Part shown: positions 35,470 to 47,720 of the stretch, piece after piece
Position numbering within the stretch: the stretch's first letter is position 1
Layout: every line of letters begins with the position of its first letter
Assembly: GCF_964355755.1 (NCBI RefSeq)
Contig: NC_092677.1
Coordinates: forward strand, 23,530,101 to 23,594,100
Length of the DNA: 64,000 nucleotides
Direction of reading: 5' to 3'
Source of the DNA: Antedon mediterranea
Taxonomy: Eukaryota > Echinodermata > Crinoidea > Comatulida > Antedonidae
Notes under the pieces: model-generated
Told to the model about the DNA's origin: nothing
What the model saw: only the letters and a program-made list of their open reading frames with translations
The model's database searches: none
Translations under genes and position numbers: made by a program

Positions 35470-35527
35470 TGAAACTATAGCCTTAGATTGAAACTATAGC
35501 CTTTGATTGAAACTATAGCCTTTGATT
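35470..35527. repeat. 19-bp tandem repeat, three copies
   Basis: GAAACTATAGCCTTTGATT repeated almost perfectly. Confidence 0.85.
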
Positions 35528-35708
35528 AATCAATCAAAAATTAATTCAAATCAATATATCATTTCAAATTAAATACAATAACATTTACTGATAATCAAAT
35601 TAAAAAAAAATAAACAAATATAAAAGCACTGTAAGTGTAACATGAAAAATCTATTCATCTGTATTAATACTATTATCTATACATTTTACAGTATCATATG
35701 CAGCTTCT

Positions 35709-35812
35709 GTGATACAGTGTTACATATGTATCACATCTGACACCTGTATCATAGGCCAAGCCTATTGTAACATAATACAGGTGTCACATGTAATACGTGT
35801 GACACAGTATTA
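35709..35812. repeat. imperfect hairpin about 104 bp long
   Basis: TGATACAGTGTTACATATGT... faces the complement of ACACAGTATTA, with the central GACACCTGTATCATAGGC / GCCTATTGT...ACAGGTGTC part best conserved. Possibly a mini foldback element. Confidence 0.65.
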
Positions 35813-36073
35813 TAGAATATGGATATGATACTGATATTATTATGGCAGTGATGCCATTATATGTAGAGATACAGTACAGAAAATTTGGTGATATTAACAC
35901 AAAAAAATTAAATTGTAAATTTTAAACATTTTTCAATTTATATTATGACAGCATGTTGAATGTTGAGGGAATTAATTGATTTATAATTAATCAGCATCCA
36001 ATCAATCACAAGTAGGTTTATAGATTGGTCACATAATGTGTTATTATCCTATAATAATAAATATTTTGCTCTA

Positions 36074-36226
36074 TTGCTCTGTCTAAACTATCAAACTTTA
36101 TGTGTGATGTGCCCATGTATGGACATGATGATGTCATCACTACTATATTTGGGCATAGCACTCCCATATTTGGGTACATCACACATTTTGTCAAACTACA
36201 GTAGTTTAATAGTGTAGACAGAGCTT
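36074..36226. mobile_element. TA-flanked MITE, family A copy 3
   Basis: Left end TTGCTCTGTCTAAACTATCA and right end TAGTGTAGACAGAGCTT. The interior shares ATTTGGGCATA...TACATCACAC with the other copies. The right TA border is degraded. Confidence 0.75.
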
Positions 36227-36596
36227 AATAAGTGATTGTTCACTTTTCAAATTAAAATTGGAATGACGGTCAGAATTGCTATTATACATGTAATGTTTTC
36301 TGTTACTATGGAGCTAAGGTTTCACTGATAGACTATGAGGCACCGTTTTGTCATACAAACACGGTCGGTCTGCTAGAAATCTGTGCATGCTCATTGGTGC
36401 TTAGCCTAAATTCAGCATTTTACTTTTTTGTAACCATGCAAATTTAGGTGTATCTCGACTATACCGAATAAGACCGTGAAATATTAGGGCAAGAGAAGAG
36501 ATCTAATTTGTTGTTGTGTTGTAGAATAGTAAAACAAAGCAAGGACTAATGAAAAAAATATGTGTATATTGCTGATTGTACCTATGGCAATACTAT

Positions 36597-36776
36597 AAGT
36601 TAGGCTGGGATATTTGGGCCTACTACTACTAGTTAGGCTTAGGGCATTTTGGCCTACTACTACTAGTTACCGTAGGCTTAGGAAATTTGGGCCTACTACT
36701 AGTTAGGCTTAGGACATTGAAGCCTACTACTACTAGTTAGGCTTAGGAAATTTGGGCCTACTACTAGCTAGGCTTA
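36597..36776. repeat. 34-44-bp tandem repeat, five copies
   Basis: The unit is GGCCTACTACTACTAGTTAG followed by GCTTAGGAAATTTG, with length variation in the CTA triplets. Confidence 0.85.
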
Positions 36777-38157
36777 TGAAAAAAAGGCACGGAATATCTT
36801 TAATACAAGTATACTCTGTCATATATAGTTTACTGCTGGAGTTTGTGAAAGACTTTAGCATTATTGTCACGATCCACTCATTTTCTTACTGGCTGTGTGT
36901 AGACATTACCATGCACTAACCTAAATAACCAAAAATCTTTCACACCCATCCAACGATCCTAGTGATGTCTAAATTCCAGCAAACCAAGATCAACAGGTGT
37001 TTTAACATTTTAAAAATAGTATATCAATTAACAAAAGAAAATTGCTAAGAAATCATTTCAAACAAACACAGTACAGTACGCCTAACCCCAACAATAGTCA
37101 TATCCAAGAATAAGGATAAAAGCATGCACAACTTAAATACATACACTGCATCTACTATTAACTTTAGAGTTTCAATGAGTATCTCGAATCTAATGCATGG
37201 AACTCTAATGATGAACTAACAATTTCATCTTTACCTTGTTTTTCCCTATGTACTATCAACAACAGGTAATTCAGTATACACAGAATTTGTGTTTATGTCA
37301 GGTACAATGAAATAGCCATACTAAGTACTGTATAATAATTAAATTAAATAGCTATTGAAGGTACTCACTGTGATAATAAAATGATGCAAATAAAACAAGC
37401 GTCTTCACGTATTGTTGACTTGGTCGATAATTGAAATCGTTCAACGTTGTTGCGTGATGGTCACACAAGTATATAGGCCTACTTCTTCTCGTAATCGACT
37501 GTATATTAATATTCCTGTGTTTGTGTGAAGAGAGATCATTTTATACAGAAACAGAGTAGCACATGCACAAAGCTATGTAATCAAGACAAACCCATACAAG
37601 AGCACGTTCATCACTGCTTCATGCATTATTCATAAGCTTCTTTCTTAACCAATCACGCTATTCTAGTTTCTAGATTTCTAATAACTTCTATCTGAATGTA
37701 CGGTTCTAAAGCAAGACAGTTTAGTGTGTGTGACTCAACTTGTATAAATTTATATCTTATGAATAATGCATGCATTTGCACATGGTTACACATGCATGAA
37801 TTTGTTGGGTTAAGTTATGAAACGTGAAATTTATGCCAGACATATTAAAATGAAAGGTATTTCAAATTTCAAAATGAGTTGTTTATATATTATTATTATC
37901 CATGGTTATATTATCATCTAGATATATTTTCTTCAAATGACAGCACCTGTATCTGCAGGCAAAAATATAACTATATAATATAATAATAATATAACATAAT
38001 AATAATAATAAATTTACAGTACAGTATATTTTACAATATTTTTGGTAGCAGAAATGGGCCTCAGAAGGTAATACAAACCAAAATATTCTTAACTTTCATT
38101 TTTTTTAGAAATTTTTATATTATTAATGTTTCTTGTCCAGCAAACATTAAAATAGGA
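36777..38157. other. AT-rich DNA, nothing recognised
   Basis: No supported gene or element. Confidence 0.5.
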
Positions 38158-38166
38158 TTTTAAATG

Positions 38167-39725
38167 GGGTGTCTAGAAAACTCAGATATGTCTGAGTTTT
38201 CTAGATCTAGAAAACTCAGATATCAATATCTGGGTTTTCTAGTTCCAAAATGGAACTAGAAAACTCAGATTATCAAATGACATGGCATCACAAAACCAGC
38301 GTAGTGTTGGAAATAATTTTTTTTTAGATTTCTATATATTCGTAATCTATATCTTTAAAATGAACCGTTGTTTATTAAAATTGGTTTATTAATGAAAACA
38401 TACGAGTCACTTTCTAGTTCAGGAAATCTTCATTTTGAGAAAATCAACAATAGATAGATAGATAGATCTTTCTTTATTCTAGATATTCATTCAATATTTG
38501 TACATTGTTCTTCCTTGAAGTTTAGTTAACACTTACAAATATAAACAATAAAAATGGAAAATTATAAAAACGTTTTTAAAGACTACAATATCACAGAAGC
38601 AAGAGAAAAATACAGTTAGATCAAATATGAAGTAGCGACACCAATTAGCTTGGCTTGGCCTAGCCCGCAGATCAACGCGACAAGACTCTTTGTCAAAACT
38701 CGCTATTTTCTTCTCCATAACAGCAAACTAGTCGAAAATATCACTGTGTGGTACATAATATTATATTTTTTAAAAATATATATGGATAAAAATAACTATT
38801 AACTTCCTCAATATTCACAAAATGTTGAAACGTGTATTCGAGAAACTACGGAAGAAATCATGCTGTTCATCGTAAACAAAAGCGTCAGCCAATCAGAGAG
38901 CGTAATATATCTCTATAGCCAATCACAGTCAAGGATTCACAAATTCTTGTCAGAAATTTCAGCAACCTAACACCTTAATAAAACCAATTTCCATTGGCTA
39001 GATTAAAAAAATCCCTTAGGTTGTTAACAATTATGGTAGCTGATATATTTTTGAACAGATAGGTACCAAACATGACGTGATTCGGTTTAGCGGTTTGTTT
39101 ACAAAATCGCCGTAAAGAAAGTTGATTTTTGAGTAAACAAAAATACAATTTCCTAATGATTTTCAATGGAAACGACTTAAATAATTGCAAAATACACATA
39201 CTTGTGATATTTTTTTATGAACAAGAGTTTGATATGTTAAAGATTAGTGCAATTTTGAAATGGAAAGGTTAGGCCGTTTTTCACATTCTGAACTTCAAGG
39301 CTAAATATCTCAGAAATTCGGGTTGCGACTCTGCGCCGCTTTTGTGATGCCAGGCTTTAAATGTTTGGTTGGTAGGTCATTTGGATCATTCCATTATTAA
39401 TCAGAAGGTAGCTCATTTGAAATACTAGAGTATTATTAAAACTGATTACTGTGTACGTTTTCTTACTAATATTGTAACATGTAAAAGCGGCTTAAATCAT
39501 AAAGAAAATACAGTGCATGTTACCGTTAAAATGTAGGCTTAAAAATGAGGTATGTACGAGTTGGTTGAGGTACGAGGTACTGTTTAGTATTTCAAATATG
39601 CTAACCTCTAATAAAAATGGAATGATTCAGATCTTGTCTGAGTTTTCTAGATCTAGAAAACTCAGATATCTGACTTTTCTAGATCTAGAAAACTCATATC
39701 TGAGATCTGAGTTTTCTAGACACCC
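38167..39725. mobile_element. 1559-bp foldback-like TIR element with 9-bp target duplication
   Basis: 21-bp perfect terminal inverted repeats (GGGTGTCTAGAAAACTCAGA plus T) and a perfect 9-bp flanking duplication TTTTAAATG (38158-38166, 39726-39734). Both ends carry several alternating copies of CTAGAAAACTCAGA in both orientations, so each end is itself a cluster of hairpins. No transposase frame is visible inside. A 9-bp duplication fits Mutator-like or foldback elements; the superfamily is inferred, not shown. Confidence 0.88.
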
Positions 39726-40094
39726 TTTTAAATGGGCTGTGTAAAGACCCCCTTCAAAAGAGGTCATTTAATATCAATCATTTTATAGTTTTTGTACAGT
39801 ATTTTATTTTACTTTGATAAAATAAATGTGGACTGGACCTAGGATTTAATGCAAATTATACATTGTCCAAGTCGTTAACCATCTGTAAAATTTTGTATCT
39901 GTTCACGACGATTATACACCAAAAAAGATCCATAATCCAATCCAAGGTCCAAATTAAAGTCAATGAATGCAGATAGTACCTCAATATGATGTTACTAAAT
40001 CAAATTCTCCCTATTATTTCAGTACAATATTATAACAGTTTGATGTAGTCAGCTCTCCCAAAAATGTCCAGAAGAATGGGAAATTCACCCAATA

Positions 40095-40487
40095 CAGTAG
40101 AGCCTCTGTTTTACGTACCCTGATTTTACATTCCCTTGATTTTACGTACACTTAAAAATGACCGATGACATCATCATTTTCTTACATTGAGGGCGAAATT
40201 TAACAACAACGCACAAAGCCATGTCTATTAATTATGTGAGGAACTCTGCTGTGTGAGGCAAGCAAGCTTAACACGTGCATTCTCTCTACAGCAGCAACTG
40301 TTTTTATTGATAGAGGCAAGGCCTAGATAGTGACCACCTGCATGCTGTACAGTAGGTAAACACGGCAGCCTTTTTAGCTATGATCTACGTATTTGGGGTC
40401 AAATTAAGGTCAACCTGGATTTTTTGGATCCCATGTTTTATGTATGCCTTTCGGTCACATACCGTACCTAAAATGAAGGTTCTACTG
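40095..40487. mobile_element. 393-bp pogo/Tigger-like MITE
   Basis: Inverted ends CAGTAGAGCCTC / complement of CAGTAGAACCTTC, extending into TTTTACGTAC-like sequence, with TA at both borders (40093-40094, 40488-40489). Several internal TTTTACGTAC repeats follow the left end. Confidence 0.75.
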
Positions 40488-40838
40488 TACTGGGTTGATG
40501 CCGGGCATTTAATCAATAATAATGTTTACCCTTTAACCTGTTTATGCAATTATTTACCATGTTTTTTTTAAAAAGGTAAATCCCACAGGCTGACCCTCAT
40601 AAACCTATAGATACATTGAAACAAACCAATTCAAATCTACATTATTGCAGCAATAAAATATAGGTAATGCTGCAGTAGCTGCAGTAGAATAATTTTGGAT
40701 AATAATGTTTACTACACATTGATGGCTAATTAATTACTCAACATTAGTATTAGTGATCTGCATTCAAACTCACTTCCTTATATTTGATTGAAAAGCTCAT
40801 AAAGAAATGATTATTAGTAATAACACTTTATGACCTAC

Positions 40839-40875
40839 CTAAATCCTTACTGCCACTAGCGTCTCTTTCGCTCAT
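40839..40875 (-). CDS. candidate first coding exon, unassigned
   Basis: ATG followed by 11 codons (SERDASGSKDL) and a split Gly codon at a good donor (AG|GTAGGT). It cannot join WDR89-like exon 1 in a useful frame, because that gives a stop after eight codons. It may start another minus-strand gene or be chance. Confidence 0.2.
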
Positions 40876-41099
40876 CAAAAAGATTCACAATTGACCTTAT
40901 GAATTGCAATCGGTTCTACTAATTCTATGAGAAGGATTTGATTTAAGAAATAATAACGATAACGTCATAGGATGACGTAACAAAGGCCACTGGAATAAAC
41001 AAAGAGAATGACGTAACAATCATTGAAAAGAATCAAACCTTACTGTATTACACCAACATCGACATTCACAATGTAAGACATGTGATTTATCTACATTTA

Positions 41100-41330
41100 T
41101 CAAAACCCAGCAACGAAATTATGCTGCACATCTGATTAGATCCGATAATGATCGGATGACGAAAAAGCTATTCTTCCAAGATGAAAAATGCTCGAAGCAT
41201 GGTAGAAATACGAACACGTTATTCAAACAAGTTCTAGATAATGTTGGAATGGTCAAACAAGCCTTCATTAACAACTCGAAGGCCCGCTTATTTTGAATCA
41301 GCATTTATTTATCATATGCCATCTAGAACA
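41100..41330 (+). pseudogene. reverse-transcriptase C-terminal region, non-LTR type (remnant)
   Basis: The plus-strand reading contains NYAAHLIRSDNDRMTKKLFF, then a basic tail ending in a stop after SKARLF. The spacing and wording resemble the C-terminus of non-LTR retrotransposon polyproteins. An (AT)n run at 41363-41388 follows and may be a tail. Confidence 0.4.
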
Positions 41331-41391
41331 CTCTGTCAGAGTTAGAGATTAAATTTTTATACAATATATATATATATATATATATATTACC

Positions 41392-42440
41392 AAGCGTGAA
41401 GCCGATCTTTTTTAAAGACGACGACGTGTGTAAGGACAGAGAAAGCTTTTTAACAGAGGAAAAAATCTACTTCGCACTGTGTGAACTAATTAACGGCGGA
41501 AACCTTATTAATATTGGAATACAACGAATAAGAAACCTCTGAAGGATTTACCTAAATAGACATGAAGACAGGGTAACTCTAAACACGTAATTGTATACGA
41601 TACAAATCCATATCTCCAATCGAACAACAGTGTTATAGTATTAATAAAAGACGTCTCGATCTCTGTTCATATTGATGAATTTAAGGTTTGTTTAAACAAA
41701 CTTGGATGCAAGATAATAGGAGACATTCAGTATGTGAAATTTAGAATTAACGGGAAGCTATCCCAGTTCGTTAATGGTGACAGAGCTGTCATAGTAGCAC
41801 CATTCAAAGACAGTCTACCACGATTCACAAAATCAATGGATTTAATGCGAGGCTGTTCCATAAAGACAGGCTTGACAGAAGTAACAAATGTTTCAACTGT
41901 AATGAAGATGGTCACAAAGCCAACCAATGCCCAAAAAAGTTTCAACTTACGTGCAAAAAAATGCGGAAATGATGGGCAAAATGAAAAAGTCTGTACCTCA
42001 AAAAATAGACTTACCACTGATCATCATGACACATAAGTTAACAAAAATAGTGAACAGAATAAGACAGCAAAATGTACTGCATCAATGGAATCACTATCAC
42101 CCCAACGAGAAACTTTTAAAACCAACCACAGGGGAAAAGTTTACCCAAGAAATGTTCGACAAAATTGTGAAAGAAAAAACTTCTACAACAAAGGAAACGT
42201 CGAGCAATCATATTCATAGTAACAATAACGAATCAATCATCAAAGAAAGTGAAGAAGAAGAAACAAATGAAAACAAAGAAATTCCTGGTCTCAGGCTTGC
42301 AACTACAGTAACAATATTCAAAGTAAAATTACATCATCCATCGTGGCACCAACTCAACCCAAAGCAAAGAACAATAGTCAAGAACACAATCAAGAACAAG
42401 AACAGACACCTTCAAAGACTTCCGACGAACAAGTAAATCA
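41392..42440 (+). pseudogene. retrotransposon ORF1/gag-like with CCHC zinc knuckle (decayed)
   Basis: The plus-strand reading is broken by stops and frameshifts. It contains KCFNCNEDGHKANQCPKKF near 41888-41942, a CX2CX4HX4C zinc knuckle, followed after an extra A by a second CxxC region. Upstream text (FKDDDVCKDRESFLTEEKIY) and a downstream acidic, Glu-rich segment fit a non-LTR ORF1. It would have bound nucleic acid in a retroelement particle. It is non-functional here. Confidence 0.6.
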
Positions 42441-42525
42441 GAAATCAAACAACAGCTCATCATCTAGTGCTGTGAAAAAACCCAAAAAGAAAAGAAAATG
42501 TCGTGCAAGCAGCAAGTCTCCTTAC

Positions 42526-42881
42526 GGCCAATTTACACAGACGAGCGGTAAGTTTTAGAGGGACTAAATAATAATGCCTAATAACGTACTAATAAAATGT
42601 ATATTTTCTTTTCACTATCTTTATACGAACAAGTCACGTCGTAGGAGTTTGTATTTCTGAATAAAGTTGCAAAACTAGGCTAGGCCTACTACGGCACTCG
42701 TATTTATTGTCATCTTTGACTCGACGGAAGCAAAAAAAAAAGTTGTTGATAGATGACGTTATTTCAATCATGTCGTTGGTTGGCCAGAATCCATTATCGC
42801 GCGGTATTTTCACAAAATCAAATCTGTTTCGATCCTGAGCGGATTTCCACTCAACCGCTCCGCGTTCTGTGTAAATGGTCA
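42526..42881. mobile_element. TIR element of about 350 bp
   Basis: GGCCAATTTACACAGACGAG at the left faces the complement of GACCATTTACACAGAACGCG at the right, with TTA/TTAT next to both ends. Another AGCGGTAAAG-type block lies just outside at 42915. No transposase. Confidence 0.5.
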
Positions 42882-42965
42882 TAAGAAATAACATAGATTC
42901 TATTTTTGCGTTTTCCGCTCAACTTTACCGCTTTAAATGGATTCGGATAGTCGGGATTTTTACAG

Positions 42966-43915
42966 GTGTAGTGAAGGGGGGGGGGGGGGAAAGATCTTTT
43001 TTATGCAAAATGAAATGGGGAGGGAAGATGGAACACTTGGGGAGAGGGGTTTGGATGGTGTTTTAGTCCTACTAGCCTATGCTGTTAGATGTAATGTGCC
43101 TGTTGGCTACTGTAGGTATCAATGGTTAATCAGTTGTCATACAAAAAGTTAAGCACTGCTGATCACTAGTTTGAAAATGGCCACCCCATGGTTCACAATC
43201 CCACATCATTGCTAGGCCAAAACTAACATTTTAAAGGATATTTGTTAGAGGGTTTATGGTCAACAGTTTTTTTCATCATATAGCCAATGAATTGAATGTA
43301 TGGGTACCAAAACTGAAAACTTTCAATTTTGGCAAAGGAAGTACTGTAGGAATACCTTGGGTGTCATTCAAATGCTGGAGCAATAAACATCACTGCCTTG
43401 ACTGAAACATTGTACTACAATTTTAATATGACACTTTAATAGTTTTCACATCACCATATTTTAAATAGGCAATAATAATAAAATCCCAAAGGTGGCATTG
43501 ATCATTTTTGAATGAATATAAATGATGTATTAAATGCAAATGTAGCATACTAATAATGTAATATTCACATAAAGCATCTAGGCTGAAGGTGAAAATAACA
43601 TGCCTCCTTTTATTAGTTGCACCAGCTACAATAGGAGGGAAGGAGAGTACTTAGCAAGTCTAAATAAAGCCAGCAAATTGAATTTCGGCCTGTAAATTGT
43701 TGACACCTAGGTATTACTGAAGCCACAAGAACATTAATTTTACCAGTAGGCCTAATCTAATGTTTTTCTATTTTATTAATGGTAGCCTTCACCTAAAGTT
43801 TATTTCTTTAGAGTTATTGTGATCACCATCCACATTTATAAATAATAAAAGATTTATTAAGAAAATGTATGTATTATTTGTGGAAAAATAATAAACAAAC
43901 AAAACTGTGTAAGGT
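42966..43915. other. poly-G run then AT-rich DNA, nothing recognised
   Basis: A G run lies at about 42975-42988. No gene recognised to 43915. Confidence 0.45.
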
Positions 43916-44035
43916 TTTTCTCTTATTTTACCAACATAGGCCTTTCTGTTATTACCCATAAGACCTTTCTTTTATTTTACCCACAAGGCCTTTCTTTCAT
44001 TTTTTTTACCCACAAGGCCTTTCTCTTATTTTACT
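43916..44035. repeat. tandem repeat of about 30 bp, four copies
   Basis: The unit contains TTTTACCCACAAGGCCTTTC, with length variation in the T run. Confidence 0.8.
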
Positions 44036-44383
44036 GATCATAACTGGAAAATGGTCCAGAATGTATCATGAAACACAGTTGATTGAAAGAACAGGCAACG
44101 AACATGCAAGGAAACCTAACCAAATGTAGTACGATACAAATACATAAAAATTAATTATTGTGTATGATTTTATGATTTTGATACATTATTTTAAGCAAAA
44201 GGATACAAGATACAAAGCCACCTACAATTCCATTTAGTGGGAAGTGGGAAGATAAAAATACAAAATTAAATTTTAAATTAAAACGAATTAAGAAATTGTA
44301 TTTATTCAATACATGACATGCCGGGAAAGCCTTTAGGGCACAACTTGGTTGACACCTGTGCATTAAAATATAATAAGACTCAC

Positions 44384-44446
44384 CTTTTAAGCAGTCATTA
44401 ACAGTAGCAGTAGAAGATGGAATAGCGTTCAAGATGAGTGCAAGGT
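44384..44446 (-). CDS. candidate internal exon, unassigned
   Basis: 63 nt between a strong acceptor (ATTGTTTTACAG) and donor (AAAG|GTGAGT). It is open in one frame with symmetric phase (LALILNAIPSSTATVNDCLK). It does not continue into WDR89-like exon 1 in frame. It may be an exon of an unidentified minus-strand gene, or a non-coding exon. Confidence 0.35.
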
Positions 44447-46266
44447 CTGTAAAACAATATTAAAATAAGAGTACTTAACCTTTTGTTCAAAACCCAAATT
44501 AGATTCTTTTACACATACAGAAAACTCACACTTATGACGAAGAAACAATAAAGACAAATCAGTGAGCCACGACGAATAACAGAATTAGCTCATCACGTCA
44601 TTTGCGTGACCAAAGGATATTGAAAATAGCCCAAACATAGCTCAAGTGAGTACTTGATAATTCAGGCCTTGTCTTTTAAGGAGAGTGAGTGCGATCACTC
44701 ACCTGACACACTCCTAAACTGCACTTGAGGAGTGTGCGATTTACAACATGCCTAAATTTGGTAAACTTCTACACACCAAAATACAAACAGCACACCTACA
44801 ACAGGAGTGCAATTTGTAGCACACCTATGATTTTCAAAAGACAAGCCTGATAATTAGTTTTATCGGAAGTTAAATTTATTATACAATAAAGACAATGTTT
44901 GCAATTAGGCTTATGAAAGAGGAAAAATATCTAAATTTGAAAAAATAAAATGCAAAGATAAAAGACTAAGTTTTCTTCATTTTATACGTTTTTTAAAAGT
45001 ATGGATTCACTAATTGGTTAATATATAAATGGGAGAATATTTTCATTGGTTAAGAAGTTGACCGCTATTGAATGAGGCCAGCTTGAATAGTTAGGCTCAT
45101 CAATTTGATTTTTACCTACTGCCACAAGGAGGTTATGTAGAAAAGCCTATATTATATTTATATTGGGAAGTTATACTTAGGCACTATACATTTACTCGGA
45201 GTTCCGTTTTTTCTAGTTATCATTTTGTTTGCTATAGCTTTTGTCTCAAGTACGACTACAATACGTATTACTTATCGTTAAAGACAACCAATTGAACAAG
45301 TTTTATTATAAATAATGTTATTATTTGACGGTTGCAGAAAAGACATATAATGGCCGAAATCAATATGTTATTAACTGGTAATCATGTACAATTCAAAAAT
45401 AAAAATATTTACATGTCTACAGTATACAAAATTGCAATTTAACACTGCATGTAATAATGTGTAAAGATGATCTTTAATATGTTACAATCTATATATAAAT
45501 TATGGTTAATTCTGACATAGGCAAGCACAATGGCAGAATTTTACATTACTATAATATAATTGAGATTGATGATACATATACATTTCATATTCAAAATAGT
45601 GTATAACATAATACAGTATTTTGCTTTCCATTCATCTAATAAATTTATACCAAATCAAACTTTGTAATTAATAGAGGGCTCACTACTGAACATAAACTGC
45701 ATGGAGGAAATAATAATATGCTTTAACAGTACTCGCATACTTTCCCTACATGTTTCAGTCTATTTTAAGCTCATAAATTATATTTTACAAAAATAAATCC
45801 TATTGCGATAATTTTGTTTGTTTTTAAATGGTTATGTGAAAAAATATGTATACGATACGATAAATAAACAAACAAAAACAAAAAAATATTACTATAATTA
45901 TAATTAGAAAAATAGAAACATTAAGCGGATGGATGATATGAAATATCTATGTTAAAATATTGTATTTCTTTGCTATGTATATTGATACTTTATCTGCTGA
46001 GGGGAAAAATTTAATTCACATATGAAAAATTTTAATTGGCAAACACTAGAGAGAGAATTGATTATTCTGACAATAAACGTGTTTCTCGCACATTGTTCGC
46101 GAATTTTGCATACTCCATGATGTTCAATATTTTCGTTCCCAAATGGAACTATCGCTGGTCTATGATGTTATGTTTTATATTATTATGCCTATCCCCACCG
46201 GCATACAGTATGACCGGTTGGGCCGCCGACCAGTGCGTCTTTTATGACATTTCACATAGTCTAGTG
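44447..46266. other. AT-rich DNA, nothing recognised
   Basis: No supported gene or repeat. Confidence 0.5.
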
Positions 46267-46268
46267 TA

Positions 46269-46842
46269 CTGTATTATTCCTAATAAACGCCCCACCCCTA
46301 ATAATAAACGCCCCCCCCCCCCCCTTTATTTATTTTTTCTAATTAACACACCTAAGTGCCCAATCTATATAAACAGAGGATTCCCACGTTTAGAATTGGT
46401 TTCAGCTCGGAAAGTCACATTTTTCAGCGACTGTGATAACGATGTACGATAAAAGCGTGACAAAACATGTACGAAAAACACGCTGTTTCTGTTGTGAAGG
46501 ACAACGAAGAACGGTGCATCGTTGGCCATTTGCCACAAGAGCAATCCAAGATTTTAATTTTTTTTTTAAACATAAAGGCGAAGTAAAAGTAAAAATTACA
46601 GCTAAACGCAGGCACAGTAGCATAGCAGGGGGTTTGGAGGTACCCTGTGAACTTATTTGTTGCACACCCAAAAAAACATTGATTGACCGTCTGAAGCAAC
46701 CTGTTTAGGGTAGCCTAGGTAGGCCTCGTATAGGCCTAGGCTCTATTTATGATTTTTACATTTCACCCCTAACAAACACCCCCCCCCCCCCACCTTTTTA
46801 AAAAATGCAACGCCCCGGGGGCGTTTATTAGGAACAATACGG
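46269..46842. mobile_element. 574-bp TIR element with poly-C tracts
   Basis: Inverted ends CTGTATTATTCCTAATAAAC (left) and the complement of CCGTATTGTTCCTAATAAAC (right), with TA at both borders (46267-46268, 46843-46844). Poly-C runs sit near both ends. The interior has a 91-codon plus frame (46433-46708; KHKGEVKVKITAKRRHSSIA) of unknown origin, possibly captured or transposase-derived. Confidence 0.75.
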
Positions 46843-46844
46843 TA

Positions 46845-47419
46845 TGTAGTACACAAGTTCATCATGGTCTTTAGGTTTATTGTATTATAAAAATAAATAA
46901 TATATAATACTACAATTTTGTTGGCTTAAACCTCTATAACAACACAAAGGAAAGTAGTTTATTGTAATTTTAATAATTTAATTGTTTTTAATCTTTCAAG
47001 TTAAAAATTCAGTGCACTCCATATGATAATATTTTTCTCGTGTATACCACGTGAAGTCATGTCTTTCATTCAGGCTAATAAAGTATTGACATTCTTCAAA
47101 TGAGGTTTATAAATATTATTTTGTATTTACTAATCATTTAAAATCATATTTTATTGAATTTACTTAACTACACCGTCGTGACACACACAATTTATCATGT
47201 CCAAAAAACAGAAGGTGCAATTCATTCAGTCAGTCTTTGGGAAAAATACTTTTGCCACCCGGAAGTTTGGAACAGGTGTGCAAGACACTTTACATATGAT
47301 CGAATGTGAACACCATAAAATGCATTTTTTTTCTGGGCTTCCCCCCGTGTATTTGCTCTTTACGATCATATGTGCCCCCGCAAAAATAATCCTGGATCTG
47401 CCCCTGCCTATACCCATTA
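46845..47419. other. AT-rich DNA, nothing recognised
   Basis: No supported feature. Confidence 0.45.
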
Positions 47420-47720
47420 GGGCCTAACTAGGCCTACCTTCTACTTATTTAGACTACCTGTAACCTAGCTAGGCCTAGTACTAGGCTAGTTTAAGTTAGT
47501 TACTAGTAGTAGTAGGCTAGTAGTACTACACTAGATAGAGGCCTAGGCCGGCCATTCTAGTCTAGCTAGCTCCTCTAAGTAGTAGGTCAGGCAGAGTAGG
47601 CCTAGGCCCTAGCCTATAGGTAGGGCCAGGCTAGTTAGTTAGTAATAGCTAGACTAGTAGGCCGCCGGCCGGGCTAGGCCTAGGCCTAGGCCTAGTTTAG
47701 GCCCTAGCTAGGCCTAGTAA
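47420..47720. repeat. CTAG/GGCC-rich low-complexity block
   Basis: Dense TAGGCCTAGG, CTAGTAGTAG and CCTAGGCC permutations, highly self-complementary and unlike the AT-rich surroundings. It is best explained as a short-period satellite-like expansion. Confidence 0.75.

Noticed and set aside
46036-46452. 138-codon plus open frame
   Set aside because: It crosses the border of the TIR element at 46269 and a poly-C run, so it is not a coherent gene.
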